From NCBI RefSeq assembly GCF_024978135.1, contig NZ_JANTEZ010000005.1:124001-188000 (forward strand): a DNA stretch of 64,000 nt, in the 5' to 3' direction. Shown piece after piece: positions 41,289 to 49,072 of the stretch. Position numbers and translations under genes: made by a program. The number at the start of each line of letters is the position of its first letter. Position 1 is the first letter of the stretch. Origin of the DNA: Herbiconiux gentiana. GTDB lineage: Bacteria > Actinomycetota > Actinomycetes > Actinomycetales > Microbacteriaceae. The notes under the pieces are model-generated. The model saw nothing but the letters and a program-made list of their open reading frames with translations, was not told the origin of the DNA and did not search any database.

Positions 41289-41987
41289 ATGTCGATCGCC
41301 CATCTCGATTCCCGCCCCTCCACCGTCACCCCCCTCCGCTCGCGCGCCGCGGCGGAGCCCGCCCCTCGCATCCGCGCCGTGCCCGACGGCACCGAAGCCC
41401 GCGGCTTCGTGCTCTACGTCGGCATCGACGAGGACAAGGCCGCCGCCGACGGCACCGACCTCGGCCGCATCGTCGAGCAGCTCAAGGCCCTCGCCGCTCA
41501 GATCGCCCCGTCGTCGGAGACCTACGCCGCCGTCGCCCTCGCCCCCCGCGGCGCAGGCGGCCGCGACGTCGAGGTCGTGCGGCTCGCGCTGCAGGACCCG
41601 GCCGCCCTCGCCAAGCACCGCCAGACCCCCGACGAGGAACTGGACCGCGCTCGCGACGGCGTCGTCGTCGACCTCTCCCGCAAGCGGGTGCTGCTCGACA
41701 ACCAAGCCGCGAACCTCACCTACAAGGAGTTCGAGCTGCTGCAGTACCTCGTGCTCCGCGAAGGCCGCACCATCGAGCGCGCCGAGCTCATCTCCTCGCT
41801 CTGGTCGGCCGGCGACGAGGAGGTGCCGAACGAGCGCACGATCGACGTGCACGTGCGGCGTCTGCGCTCCAAGCTCGGCGACTACGAGGACATCGTGCGC
41901 ACCGTGCGCGGCGTCGGCTACCGCTTCGACCGCCACGCCGACGTGAGCGTGCGGCACACCAGCACGCCCTCGCCCGACCTGTTCTGA
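41289..41987 (+). CDS. Winged-helix (OmpR-type) DNA-binding protein without receiver
   Basis: 232 residues from ATG 41289. The C-terminal 85 residues carry an OmpR/PhoB trans_reg_C domain: VVDLSRKRVLLDNQAANLTY, KEFELLQYLVLREGRTIERA and the recognition helix NERTIDVHVRRLRSKLGDYE, ending VRTVRGVGYRF. The N-terminal 130 residues (GFVLYVGIDEDKAAADGTDL, LKALAAQIAPSSETYAAVAL) form an alpha/beta domain without phospho-acceptor Asp-loop, so it is not a classic response regulator. The family appears confined to actinomycetes; the signal is unknown. Preceded by the Cys leader ORF. Confidence 0.85.
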   Translation: MSIAHLDSRPSTVTPLRSRAAAEPAPRIRAVPDGTEARGFVLYVGIDEDKAAADGTDLGRIVEQLKALAAQIAPSSETYAAVALAPRGAGGRDVEVVRLALQDPAALAKHRQTPDEELDRARDGVVVDLSRKRVLLDNQAANLTYKEFELLQYLVLREGRTIERAELISSLWSAGDEEVPNERTIDVHVRRLRSKLGDYEDIVRTVRGVGYRFDRHADVSVRHTSTPSPDLF

Positions 41988-42081
41988 GCGCCAGTCCCGC
42001 CTGTTCTGAGCGCTCAGCCCGCCTGTTTGGGCGCTCGACCCGCCTGTTCCAGGCGCTCGTCCCGCCTGTCGTGGCCCTCGT
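41973..42081 (+). repeat. 21-23-bp tandem repeat, five units
   Basis: Five units with CCCGCCTGTTC-like starts and GCGCTCG-like ends begin at 41973, 41996, 42018, 42039 and 42061. The first includes the winged-helix stop codon (41985-41987). Divergence rises towards the end. This array opens the 329-bp stretch (41988-42316) that contains no convincing gene. Confidence 0.85.
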
Positions 42082-42110
42082 TCTGGTGACACAGGCAACT
42101 CCCAGAAAAA

Positions 42111-42150
42111 TAACGATTCGATAACTAGCTTTCCGTTACCTAGCCGTTAT
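42111..42150 (+). other. AT-rich inverted repeats
   Basis: A locally AT-rich patch with ATAACG and CGTTAT at the flanks and AACTAG/CCTAG within, in otherwise 70 % GC DNA. It lies just upstream of the TATATT box and structured RNA candidate and may be its promoter or operator. Confidence 0.4.
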
Positions 42151-42268
42151 ATATTCATGGAGCGGAAGTTGTTTGCTGTGGCAGCTCCCGCGGAATGTGA
42201 TTGCAGGACACTCTTGGTGCAAGGGAGAGGGCCCGTCGTTAGCCTCTACGACGGGCCCTCAATCATTT
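42150..42268 (+). ncRNA. Candidate structured small RNA
   Basis: TATATT (42150-42155) could be a -10 box. Downstream, GGAGC (42159) pairs with GCTCC (42184), TTGCA (42201) with TGCAA (42218), and a perfect 13-bp hairpin closes the region. No codon bias suggests protein. The structure could equally be a terminator for the winged-helix gene plus chance helices, so the call is tentative. Confidence 0.35.
42227..42268 (+). terminator. 13-bp perfect hairpin
   Basis: GAGGGCCCGTCGT (42227-42239) pairs perfectly with ACGACGGGCCCTC (42248-42260) around an 8-base loop, then AATCATTT. It sits between convergent genes and should stop transcription from the left; the T-tract is weak. Confidence 0.75.
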
Positions 42269-42316
42269 AACCGGCGGGCTTCTTGCCCCCGCCCCTGCCT
42301 CTTCACGCTCGCCAGT

Positions 42317-43891
42317 TCAGTCGCAGGGCGTGAGCTGCTCGACCGCCGGGCTCAACGCCCTCTCGCCGCCGAGTAGCACGACGTGCTGGGCACCCAACCG
42401 CGCCATGTCGTCGAGCACCGACTGGGGCACGCAGGTCCCGGGCACCGTGTAGATCGGCGAATGCCCCGCCCCCGCGGCCACGCTCCCCACCAACGCATCC
42501 GGAAAGTTGAGCCCGGTCGTGAAGTACACCGTGTCAGCCGTCGGGAAGACCGCCTTGGCGACGGACACCGCCGTCTCGTATCGATCGGCCCCCATAAGCC
42601 GGTCGACACTCGCCAACCCCTTCAGCGACGTCTCCATCCCGCCGGACACCGCGTTCGGCCCTCCGACCACCGCCAGCCGTGAGGTCGCCAGCCCCGACAG
42701 CGCCGCCTTCGTCTCGGCGTCGACCGAGTCTGCCCCGCCGTTCACCAACAGCACGGGCTCTCCCCCTGACCCGGCGGCGGCACCCGCAGCCAATGCGTCA
42801 GGAAAATTCAGCCCGGTGGTCACGAACGAGTGCGCCGACGTTCCGAAGAACTGTTTCGCGATCGCCCGGCTCACGGCGAACCGGTCCTCCCCGCCGATCC
42901 GCTCGACCTGCGCCCCCACGGGCAGCAGCCGCTTGATCTCGGCGACCACCCCGTCGGAGATCGCCGCCGGTCCTCCTACGACCGTAACCTTCATCGGCTG
43001 CAGCCGCGTGATCTCACCCGCGGTGGCAGCCGGCAGAGCCGCCTTCGTCGCCAGCAACAACGACGCCCCACTCTTCACCGCGGCCGGCGCCGCGCTCAAC
43101 GCGTCGGCATACCCCTCCCCCGAGGCCACCATCACCGGCGCCGTCCCGGTCGGATGCCCCCTCCGCGACACCTCCGCCGCCACCGCAAAACGATCCGCTC
43201 CCCCCACCCGGGTGATACCTCCGTCACCAATCGAGATCGACACGACGGCCTGCTGTGAGATGCAATCCGCGGCGGACCCGCTGAGTCTCGACAAGCAGTA
43301 CCGGAACATGTCGATGCCCTGGAATCCCGGGTCGGGGGTATAGACGAAGCCGACACCGAGCCTCGACGGCTGCGCCAGTTGCCCGTGTCGAGGCTTGGAG
43401 AGGAGCGACCAGTTCACGGCGAGATCGTCGTCATTGTCGAGAATGAGCTTCGCCTCCGGCGCTTCGAGCTTCATATCGACCGCGGTAGCCAGGAAGTCGC
43501 TGGCTATCGCGAGCTGTCTGAACTTGATCGAGACTCGCGAGACGTTCGAGAGGCACGTGCCCGCACTGTGCAGGCAATAGGTGAAGGAGTCTTCAATCAC
43601 TGTCCCGTCGTTGGGGGTATAGGTGAATCCACCGACCATTCCGTCCGGTGGTGCTGACAGTACGCCTTTGGCCGGCGGGGTGACGACCTTTATCGTGAGC
43701 CCGGCGGTACCCCTGTCGTTCGCGAAGATTCCGGGGCTCGGCACGACGCCTGGGGAACCCAACACGAATTGATATGAGTCATCGGTCGTGACTTTCTCGA
43801 CCGACGCATGGGCCGCAACCGGCGCGACCACCAGAAGCGCGACCAGCAGCGGGAAAGCCATCGACGCGCGGGAGATCATCGTCCTCTTCAC
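42317..43891 (-). CDS. Secreted protein with Ig-like domains and cell-wall-binding repeats
   Basis: 524 residues from GTG 43891, chosen because GGAAGGAGGG lies 8 bases ahead. A signal peptide (FPLLVALLVVAPVAAHASVE) is followed by two Ig/cadherin-like domains with GFTYTPNDGTVIEDSFTYCL and GFVYTPDPGFQGIDMFRYCL repeats, then three CWB2-type cell-wall-binding repeats (RVGGADRFAVAAEV, RIGGEDRFAVSRAI, RLMGADRYETAVSV) each with an ALxGxVAAGAG segment. It should be non-covalently bound to the cell wall as an adhesin or scaffold. Base composition is slightly less GC than neighbours. Confidence 0.9.
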   Translation of the reverse strand: MKRTMISRASMAFPLLVALLVVAPVAAHASVEKVTTDDSYQFVLGSPGVVPSPGIFANDRGTAGLTIKVVTPPAKGVLSAPPDGMVGGFTYTPNDGTVIEDSFTYCLHSAGTCLSNVSRVSIKFRQLAIASDFLATAVDMKLEAPEAKLILDNDDDLAVNWSLLSKPRHGQLAQPSRLGVGFVYTPDPGFQGIDMFRYCLSRLSGSAADCISQQAVVSISIGDGGITRVGGADRFAVAAEVSRRGHPTGTAPVMVASGEGYADALSAAPAAVKSGASLLLATKAALPAATAGEITRLQPMKVTVVGGPAAISDGVVAEIKRLLPVGAQVERIGGEDRFAVSRAIAKQFFGTSAHSFVTTGLNFPDALAAGAAAGSGGEPVLLVNGGADSVDAETKAALSGLATSRLAVVGGPNAVSGGMETSLKGLASVDRLMGADRYETAVSVAKAVFPTADTVYFTTGLNFPDALVGSVAAGAGHSPIYTVPGTCVPQSVLDDMARLGAQHVVLLGGERALSPAVEQLTPCD

Positions 43892-43993
43892 GAAACATCC
43901 CTCCTTCCGAGAGGCTTGCACCTTACCAGAGGATCTCTCATCTTAGCTGAAGAGAATTCGTGGAAGGATGAAGGCCCGAGTCGAAGGAGTGCC

Positions 43994-44437
43994 ATGGCCG
44001 CCGAGGTGTCGCCGGTTGCGGCGTGGGAGTCGCTGTTCCGCGCGCAGGTGAGCGTGATGCGCGAGCTGGCCGCCGAGTTCCCCTCGAGCGTCGTGTCGCT
44101 GAACGAGTACGACGTGCTGTTCAACCTCTCGCTGTGCCCGGGGCGCACGCTGCGCATCCGGGATCTCGGGGAGAAGGTGCTGCTGACCCAACCCAGCATC
44201 AGCCGGCTGGTCGACCGGCTGGCCGCGCGGGGCATCCTCGAGAAGACCGACGACCCGAGCGACGGGCGCGGCACGCTGGTTCGCCTGACCGACGAAGGAG
44301 TCGACGTGTATCGGCAGGCCGCCGTGGTGCACGCGCAGTCGATCACGGCGCACATGACGGGGCACCTCTCACAGGACGAGCTGGCCGAACTGACCCGGCT
44401 CTGCGACAAGCTTCGCGAAGGCGTCTCGGGCCGCTGA
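43994..44437 (+). CDS. MarR-family transcription regulator
   Basis: 147 residues from ATG 43994, with GAAGGAGT 5 bases before it. The winged helix includes SSVVSLNEYDVLFNLSLCPG and LGEKVLLTQPSISRLVDRLA, with the conserved DDPSDGRGTLVRLTDEG wing. The gene lies divergent from the wall-binding protein and upstream of the photolyase gene. The gap to the wall-binding gene (43892-43993) carries TCTT-AGCTG-AAGA, a small inverted repeat that could be its operator. It probably senses an aromatic or oxidising ligand; identity not predictable. Confidence 0.9.
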   Translation: MAAEVSPVAAWESLFRAQVSVMRELAAEFPSSVVSLNEYDVLFNLSLCPGRTLRIRDLGEKVLLTQPSISRLVDRLAARGILEKTDDPSDGRGTLVRLTDEGVDVYRQAAVVHAQSITAHMTGHLSQDELAELTRLCDKLREGVSGR

Positions 44438-44504
44438 GCGATCGGGCCGGCGCGCACCGACACCGGATCGGGCGGGTGTCGGTGGCGTGGGGTTGACTGG
44501 GGTC

Positions 44505-45887
44505 GTGAGCGAGACCCCCACCACCGTCGTCTGGTTCCGCGACGACCTGCGCATCAGCGACAATCCCGCCCTGCACGAGGCCGTGCTCCGCGGCGACCCG
44601 ATCGTCTGCCTCTACGTGCTCGACGACGAGTCGCCGGGCATCCGGCCGATCGGCGGGGCCTCGCGCTGGTGGCTGCACCACTCGCTCGAGTCTCTCGCCG
44701 AATCGCTGAAGGCGGTCGGGCTCACGCTCACGTTGCGCCGCGGGCCCGCGCGTGAGGTCGTCACCGCCCTGGTGGGCGACGTCGGTGCAACCCGGGTGCT
44801 GTGGAACCGGCGCTACGGCGAGGTCGAGCGCGGCATCGACGGCGACCTCAAGTCGAGTCTGCGCGAGGCGGGCGTCGAGGCCGACAGCTTCCAGGGCTCG
44901 CTGCTCGCCGAACCGTGGACGGTGCTCACCGGCCAGGGCGGCTGGTACAAGGTGTTCAGCCCGTTCTACCGCGCGGTGATGGCGCGGCAGACTCCGCGGC
45001 ATCCGCTGCCGGCGCCCACCGTCGGCGACGGGCTGCACCATCGCACGGTGGCGACGGATGCGCTGGCCGACTGGCACCTCCTGCCCACGTCGCCCACGCC
45101 CGACTGGGCCGGGGGCCTGCGCGAACGCTGGCGACCGGGCGAGACCGGGGCGGCCGAGCGCCTCGACACGTTCCTCACCGAGCGGGTGTCGCACTACGTC
45201 GCCGAGCACGACCTGCCGGCCGAGGAGGGCACCTCGATGCTGTCACCGCACCTGCGGTGGGGCGAGATGAGCCCGTTCCAGTTCTGGCACGCGCTCGACG
45301 GGCACCGGGCGCGGGCGTCGGCCGACGCCGAGGGGGCCGCGGCCGTGCTGCGCCAGCTGATCTGGCGCGAGTTCTCGTACCACCTGCTGTACCACCTGCC
45401 GAGCATCACCACCCAGAACATGCGCGAGGAGTTCGACCGCTTCCCCTGGGTCGACCCGAGCCCGGCCGAGCTCGAGCGCTGGCAGCAGGGCGACACCGGC
45501 ATCCCACTGGTCGACGCCGGCATGCGCGAGCTCTGGCAGACGGGCATCATGCACAACCGGGTGCGCATGGTGGTGGCGTCGTTCCTGGTCAAGAACCTGC
45601 GGGTCGATTGGCGGGTCGGCGAGGCCTGGTTCTGGGACACGCTGGTCGACGCCGACCCGGCCGCCAATGCGCTGAACTGGCAGTGGGTGGCCGGTTCTGG
45701 GCCGGATGCGGCACCCTACTTCCGGGTCTTCAACCCCGAGCTGCAGGCCTCGAAGTTCGACAAGCACGGCTCCTACGTGAACCGCTACGTGCCCGAAGCC
45801 GGGACGCCGGCCTATCCCGAGCCGATGGTCGACCTGAAGGAGAGCCGCCGCGCGGCGCTCGACGCCTACGCCAGCATCCGGGGCTGA
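44505..45887 (+). CDS. phrB: Deoxyribodipyrimidine photolyase
   Basis: 460 residues from GTG 44505. N-terminal antenna domain with TVVWFRDDLRISDNPALHEA; C-terminal FAD domain with GTSMLSPHLRWGEMSPFQFW, WQQGDTGIPLVDAGMRELWQ and DADPAANALNWQWVAGSGPD, followed by FRVFNPELQASKFDKHGSYV. It repairs cyclobutane pyrimidine dimers using visible light. No DNA-photolyase hallmark is missing. It lies 67 bp after a MarR gene, and a TTGACT box is 6 bases before its GTG. Confidence 0.95.
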   Translation: MSETPTTVVWFRDDLRISDNPALHEAVLRGDPIVCLYVLDDESPGIRPIGGASRWWLHHSLESLAESLKAVGLTLTLRRGPAREVVTALVGDVGATRVLWNRRYGEVERGIDGDLKSSLREAGVEADSFQGSLLAEPWTVLTGQGGWYKVFSPFYRAVMARQTPRHPLPAPTVGDGLHHRTVATDALADWHLLPTSPTPDWAGGLRERWRPGETGAAERLDTFLTERVSHYVAEHDLPAEEGTSMLSPHLRWGEMSPFQFWHALDGHRARASADAEGAAAVLRQLIWREFSYHLLYHLPSITTQNMREEFDRFPWVDPSPAELERWQQGDTGIPLVDAGMRELWQTGIMHNRVRMVVASFLVKNLRVDWRVGEAWFWDTLVDADPAANALNWQWVAGSGPDAAPYFRVFNPELQASKFDKHGSYVNRYVPEAGTPAYPEPMVDLKESRRAALDAYASIRG

Positions 45888-45896
45888 CGCGCCGGC

Positions 45897-47417
45897 TCAG
45901 TACCCGGCGAAGGCGTCGGTGCGCACGCCCCGCGCCCCGGCCGTGCGCAGCTGCGCCGACACGTGGTCGACGTACCCGGGAGGGCCCGAGACGAACGTCC
46001 GCCGCGACGCCAGATCCGGGATGGCCGCGCGGGCCACGTCGGCCGTGAGCCGCGCCGGCCCGAGATACTCCCACCCCGGCGGCAGCTCATCCGGCCGGTC
46101 GGGGGCGATCACCAGCACGCGGATGCCCGTCGCCGCGATCTCGTCGGCGTACGCCAGCTCGTCGGGAGCCGACGCCGAGTAGATCAGCACCACGTCCCCC
46201 GTCGAGCCGCGGCCCGCGCGTTCGGCCAGCTGGCTGACGAACGGCGTGACGCCGATGCCCCCGGCCGCCAGCACCAGCGGCACCGAGACGTCGGAGGGCA
46301 GCAGGAAGTCCCCGCCGACCCACGTCGCCTGCACGGTCGTCCCGGGTGCCAGCGTGGTCAGCGCCTGCTTGAACGAACTCGACGGCCGCGAGAGCTTGAC
46401 CCCGAGCGAGACCGGCGCGACCGCGTGCGGCCCGGCGGGCGGCGGCGTGGTGATGCTGAACATCCGGCGGGCGCCCCGGGAGTCCGCGCGGCGATGGGGC
46501 AGCGACAGCTCGAGGTACTGCCCGGCGCGGAAGGGCACCGGCGCGAGCGGTTCGAAGTCGAAGGCGGCCGTAGTGGGGGTGAGTGCGCGGCTGCCCGCGA
46601 AACGCAGCCGAACCGCGCGCCGCTGGCCGAAGGCGAAGGCCACGACGTTGCCGATCACGAGCGCGATCTCGGGGGTGGAGTAGACGCTGCCGATCGTGAA
46701 CGGGATCGAGAACGGCACCGCGACCACCACCGCCACCAGAAGTTGCTGCCAGCGGCGCGGCGGCAGGGTCAGCGGTTCGCTCAGCATGAAGCCGGCGAGG
46801 AAGACGATCGGGAACGACCCGAACGCGAGCACGAGAGCATCGGGAAATGCGGTGCCGGTGAGTACGATACGGCCGACGGTGATCGCGCCGGCCACCACCA
46901 CGAAGGTGAGTCCGAGCGAGAGCTTGCGGGTGCGCCAGAGCACGAGGAACGCGCCGATAGCCACGAACGGCAGCAGCACCGGCGTCGCCACCCACCAGGC
47001 CGAGGGGAAGAGTCCGGTGACGCTCATCACGACCGCGGCCGCGGCGACCGGGTTCAGGATGTGCCGGCCCCGGAACGCCAGCAGGAACTTCGACGCGGCG
47101 GCGACGACTCCGGTGAGCGCGATCAGCGCCAGCCCGGCGGGGTCGGCCGTCGGCATGAAGACGAAGACGATGATCAGCCCCGTGATCGCCGACGACGGCA
47201 GATGGGCCCTCGTGCGGAACAGCCGCGCGAGCAGCCAGCTCGCCGCTCCGGTGGCGACCACGGCGACCGCGGCGGAGAGCACGAGCTGCAGCGGCGTGTA
47301 GAACAGCTGCCCCAGCGCTCCCGCGACGATTGCGATCACGAGCAGGGCGGCGAGCACCAGCACGATCAGGTTGTACATCGTGACGCGACCGATCAGGGTG
47401 TCGAGTCGGGCTTTCAT
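45897..47417 (-). CDS. RnfD/NqrB-like membrane protein fused to ferredoxin-reductase module
   Basis: 506 residues from ATG 47417. Residues 1-275 hold about eight membrane helices with GRHILNPVAAAAVVMSVTGL, the Asn-Pro region typical of NqrB/RnfD, and SLGLTFVVVAGAITVG. Residues 290-506 are an FAD/NAD(P) reductase: FRAGQYLELSLPHR (FAD), PLVLAAGGIGVTPFVSQLAE (pyridine nucleotide) and VSGPPGYVDHVSAQL. It should take electrons from NAD(P)H and move them across the membrane to flavinylated partners encoded next. It is an unusual two-part fusion but known in flavin-based electron export loci. Confidence 0.88.
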   Translation of the reverse strand: MKARLDTLIGRVTMYNLIVLVLAALLVIAIVAGALGQLFYTPLQLVLSAAVAVVATGAASWLLARLFRTRAHLPSSAITGLIIVFVFMPTADPAGLALIALTGVVAAASKFLLAFRGRHILNPVAAAAVVMSVTGLFPSAWWVATPVLLPFVAIGAFLVLWRTRKLSLGLTFVVVAGAITVGRIVLTGTAFPDALVLAFGSFPIVFLAGFMLSEPLTLPPRRWQQLLVAVVVAVPFSIPFTIGSVYSTPEIALVIGNVVAFAFGQRRAVRLRFAGSRALTPTTAAFDFEPLAPVPFRAGQYLELSLPHRRADSRGARRMFSITTPPPAGPHAVAPVSLGVKLSRPSSSFKQALTTLAPGTTVQATWVGGDFLLPSDVSVPLVLAAGGIGVTPFVSQLAERAGRGSTGDVVLIYSASAPDELAYADEIAATGIRVLVIAPDRPDELPPGWEYLGPARLTADVARAAIPDLASRRTFVSGPPGYVDHVSAQLRTAGARGVRTDAFAGY

Positions 47418-48394
47418 GCGAAGAGCTCCCCGGGGAAGTCACGGGAGCGCTCGGCGCGCCCGTCGGCGTACATGCGGACATAGCTGAAGTGGAATGTCTT
47501 CGCCAGCTGGTGGGCGCCGGTGAAGAAGAGTGCGGTCGCAAGTCCGTCGGCGAGCGCCGTGGTCGAGGCGACGACCCAGGTGGCGATCACCTCGCGGGCG
47601 GGCGACCCGGTGCGCGGGTCGACGATGTGGTGCAGTCCCTCGCCCCACACCCGGCGGTTGCTCGCCGAGGCGCAGAGCGAGACTCCGGCGAGCTCGGCGA
47701 CACCGATCGCCTTGCGCGGGTCGAGCGGATGCTCGAGCCCCACCCGCACGGGAGCACCGCCCGAGTGCGCCAGATCGCCGCTGCCGTCGACGACGTACTC
47801 GGTGTGACCCGCGTCACGCAGCACAGAGGCCACGAGATCGACGAGGTAGCCCTTTCCGGCGGCGCCGACGTCGATCACGGTGCCGGCCGGCGCGGACACG
47901 GCGACCCCGCCCCGCGCGGCGGCGGCGCGTGTGACGCCACCGGCCCAGCTCGGGCGGGCACGCGCATCCGGAACCGTCGACTCGGAAGGCCGCAGCGTGT
48001 ACGCCGCGTCATAGCCGAGCTCCTCCAGCCGCGCTCCCACCAGCGGGTCGACCGCCCCGTCGGTGGCGGCGTGCAGCCGGTCGTACAGCTCGAACAGCGG
48101 CACGGCGTCGGCCGGGAGGTCGACCGTCCCGGCGCCGCGGGCCAGCGCGGTGACGAGCGAGTCGGGCCGGAAGCGCGAGAAGTCGCGGTCGAAGGCCTCG
48201 ACCCGCGCGAGCACGGCGGCCCTGGTCGCCGGGTCGAGCGGGTGCGGCGTCTCGATCTGCCAGTGCGTGCCGATCGCCTCGAAGTCGAAGCGCGACGGCC
48301 CGGCCGCCGAAGCGACGGGATCGGCGCCCGCGGGATCGGCACCGGCGGGGTCAGTGTCGGCGGCGGCCTCGACCTGGGCGGGATCGGCGATCAT
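47414..48394 (-). CDS. apbE: FMN transferase ApbE
   Basis: 326 residues from ATG 48394. Motifs: FEAIGTHWQIETPHPLDPAT, FDRDFSRFRPDSLVTALA, VIDVGAAGKGYLVDLVASVL, DGSGDLAHSGGAPVRVGLEH and HHIVDPRTGSPAREV. ApbE attaches FMN from FAD to Thr or Ser of exported proteins. The gene ends 4 bp inside the reductase gene, and begins 18 bp after the FMN-binding lipoprotein gene, so its substrate is plain. No signal peptide is obvious; the 30-residue Ala/Asp-rich start may be cytoplasmic or non-classical. Confidence 0.92.
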   Translation of the reverse strand: MIADPAQVEAAADTDPAGADPAGADPVASAAGPSRFDFEAIGTHWQIETPHPLDPATRAAVLARVEAFDRDFSRFRPDSLVTALARGAGTVDLPADAVPLFELYDRLHAATDGAVDPLVGARLEELGYDAAYTLRPSESTVPDARARPSWAGGVTRAAAARGGVAVSAPAGTVIDVGAAGKGYLVDLVASVLRDAGHTEYVVDGSGDLAHSGGAPVRVGLEHPLDPRKAIGVAELAGVSLCASASNRRVWGEGLHHIVDPRTGSPAREVIATWVVASTTALADGLATALFFTGAHQLAKTFHFSYVRMYADGRAERSRDFPGELFA

Positions 48395-48411
48395 GACGGA
48401 TTCGGCCGTCG

Positions 48412-48918
48412 TCAGGCCGCGTCGGCCTTGATCGTCTCGACGGCCTTGTTGAAGCCGCCGCTGGTCAGGCTCGATCCGGCGACGCGGGAGACCTCGATCT
48501 CGTCGATGTCCTTGCCCACGACGACCTGCGCGATGCCGTCGGCGAACTGGTTCTGGTAGTTCACGGAGTTCGGGTTGGTGGCCTCGGGCGTGACCGTGAC
48601 GGCGGTGATGACGTCGCCCGCGAGGGTCAGCGAGACGTCGATCTCCTCCTGCCCGTTCGGCGAGGTGTAGCTGCCGGTCGCCTCGTAGGTGCCGTCCTTG
48701 TAGGTCGAGCCGCTCGACGAGCCGGCCGAGTCGCCGGAGGAGGCCGAGGAGGTCGCGGCGGGGGTGGCGGCCGACGACGCGGCGGGGGTCTCGGCGGGTG
48801 CCGCGGCACCGGCGTCGGACTCGGCGGTCGCGTCGGTGGCGCAGCCGGCGAGGGCGACCGAGAGCGAGACTCCGGCGAGGGCGGTCAGGCCGATCTTCTT
48901 CTGTCGGGTGGTCATCAT
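48412..48918 (-). CDS. FMN-binding domain lipoprotein
   Basis: 168 residues from ATG 48918. Signal peptide with lipobox LSVALAGC (Cys 26), a 45-residue Ala/Ser/Thr linker, and a small FMN-binding domain (YKDGTYEATGSYTSPNGQEE, DGIAQVVVGKDIDEI). The last motif RVAGSSLTSGGFNKAVE places a Thr for ApbE flavinylation. It is held on the outer membrane face and would receive electrons from the reductase fusion. All three genes run in one direction as lipoprotein, apbE, reductase. Confidence 0.92.
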   Translation of the reverse strand: MMTTRQKKIGLTALAGVSLSVALAGCATDATAESDAGAAAPAETPAASSAATPAATSSASSGDSAGSSSGSTYKDGTYEATGSYTSPNGQEEIDVSLTLAGDVITAVTVTPEATNPNSVNYQNQFADGIAQVVVGKDIDEIEVSRVAGSSLTSGGFNKAVETIKADAA

Positions 48919-49072
48919 GGGCGCATCCTGTCGTTTCGGGGGGCGGTCTCGACGGTATTGAGCGAAGCTGGCAGAGCCCTATGGCCTTTCTCTGCACCTG
49001 GCCTGAGAGCCGTGTGCGGGGAGGGCTGCCGACGGCCTCATCCTCGGACAACGGGAGGGGGCGACGAAACGT
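48919..49072 (-). promoter_or_regulatory. Structured leader candidate before FMN lipoprotein
   Basis: The 154-bp gap contains, on the minus strand, GGCTCTCAGG followed by CCAGGTGCAGAG, similar to the CTCTCAGG...ACAGAG core of glycine riboswitches, plus a GCAGAG/CTCTGC hairpin and GCCGT/ACGGC pair. The expected upstream half of a glycine aptamer is not clearly present. No FMN riboswitch core was seen. Confidence 0.3.

Noticed and set aside
44487-44505. TTGACT six bases before phr and GH13 starts as -35 boxes
   Set aside because: Position is that of a -10, not -35; likely weak -10 variants, not listed as promoters.
48919-49072. FMN riboswitch before the flavin module
   Set aside because: The conserved RFN core (AGGGTGAAATTCCC-like) is absent on both strands.
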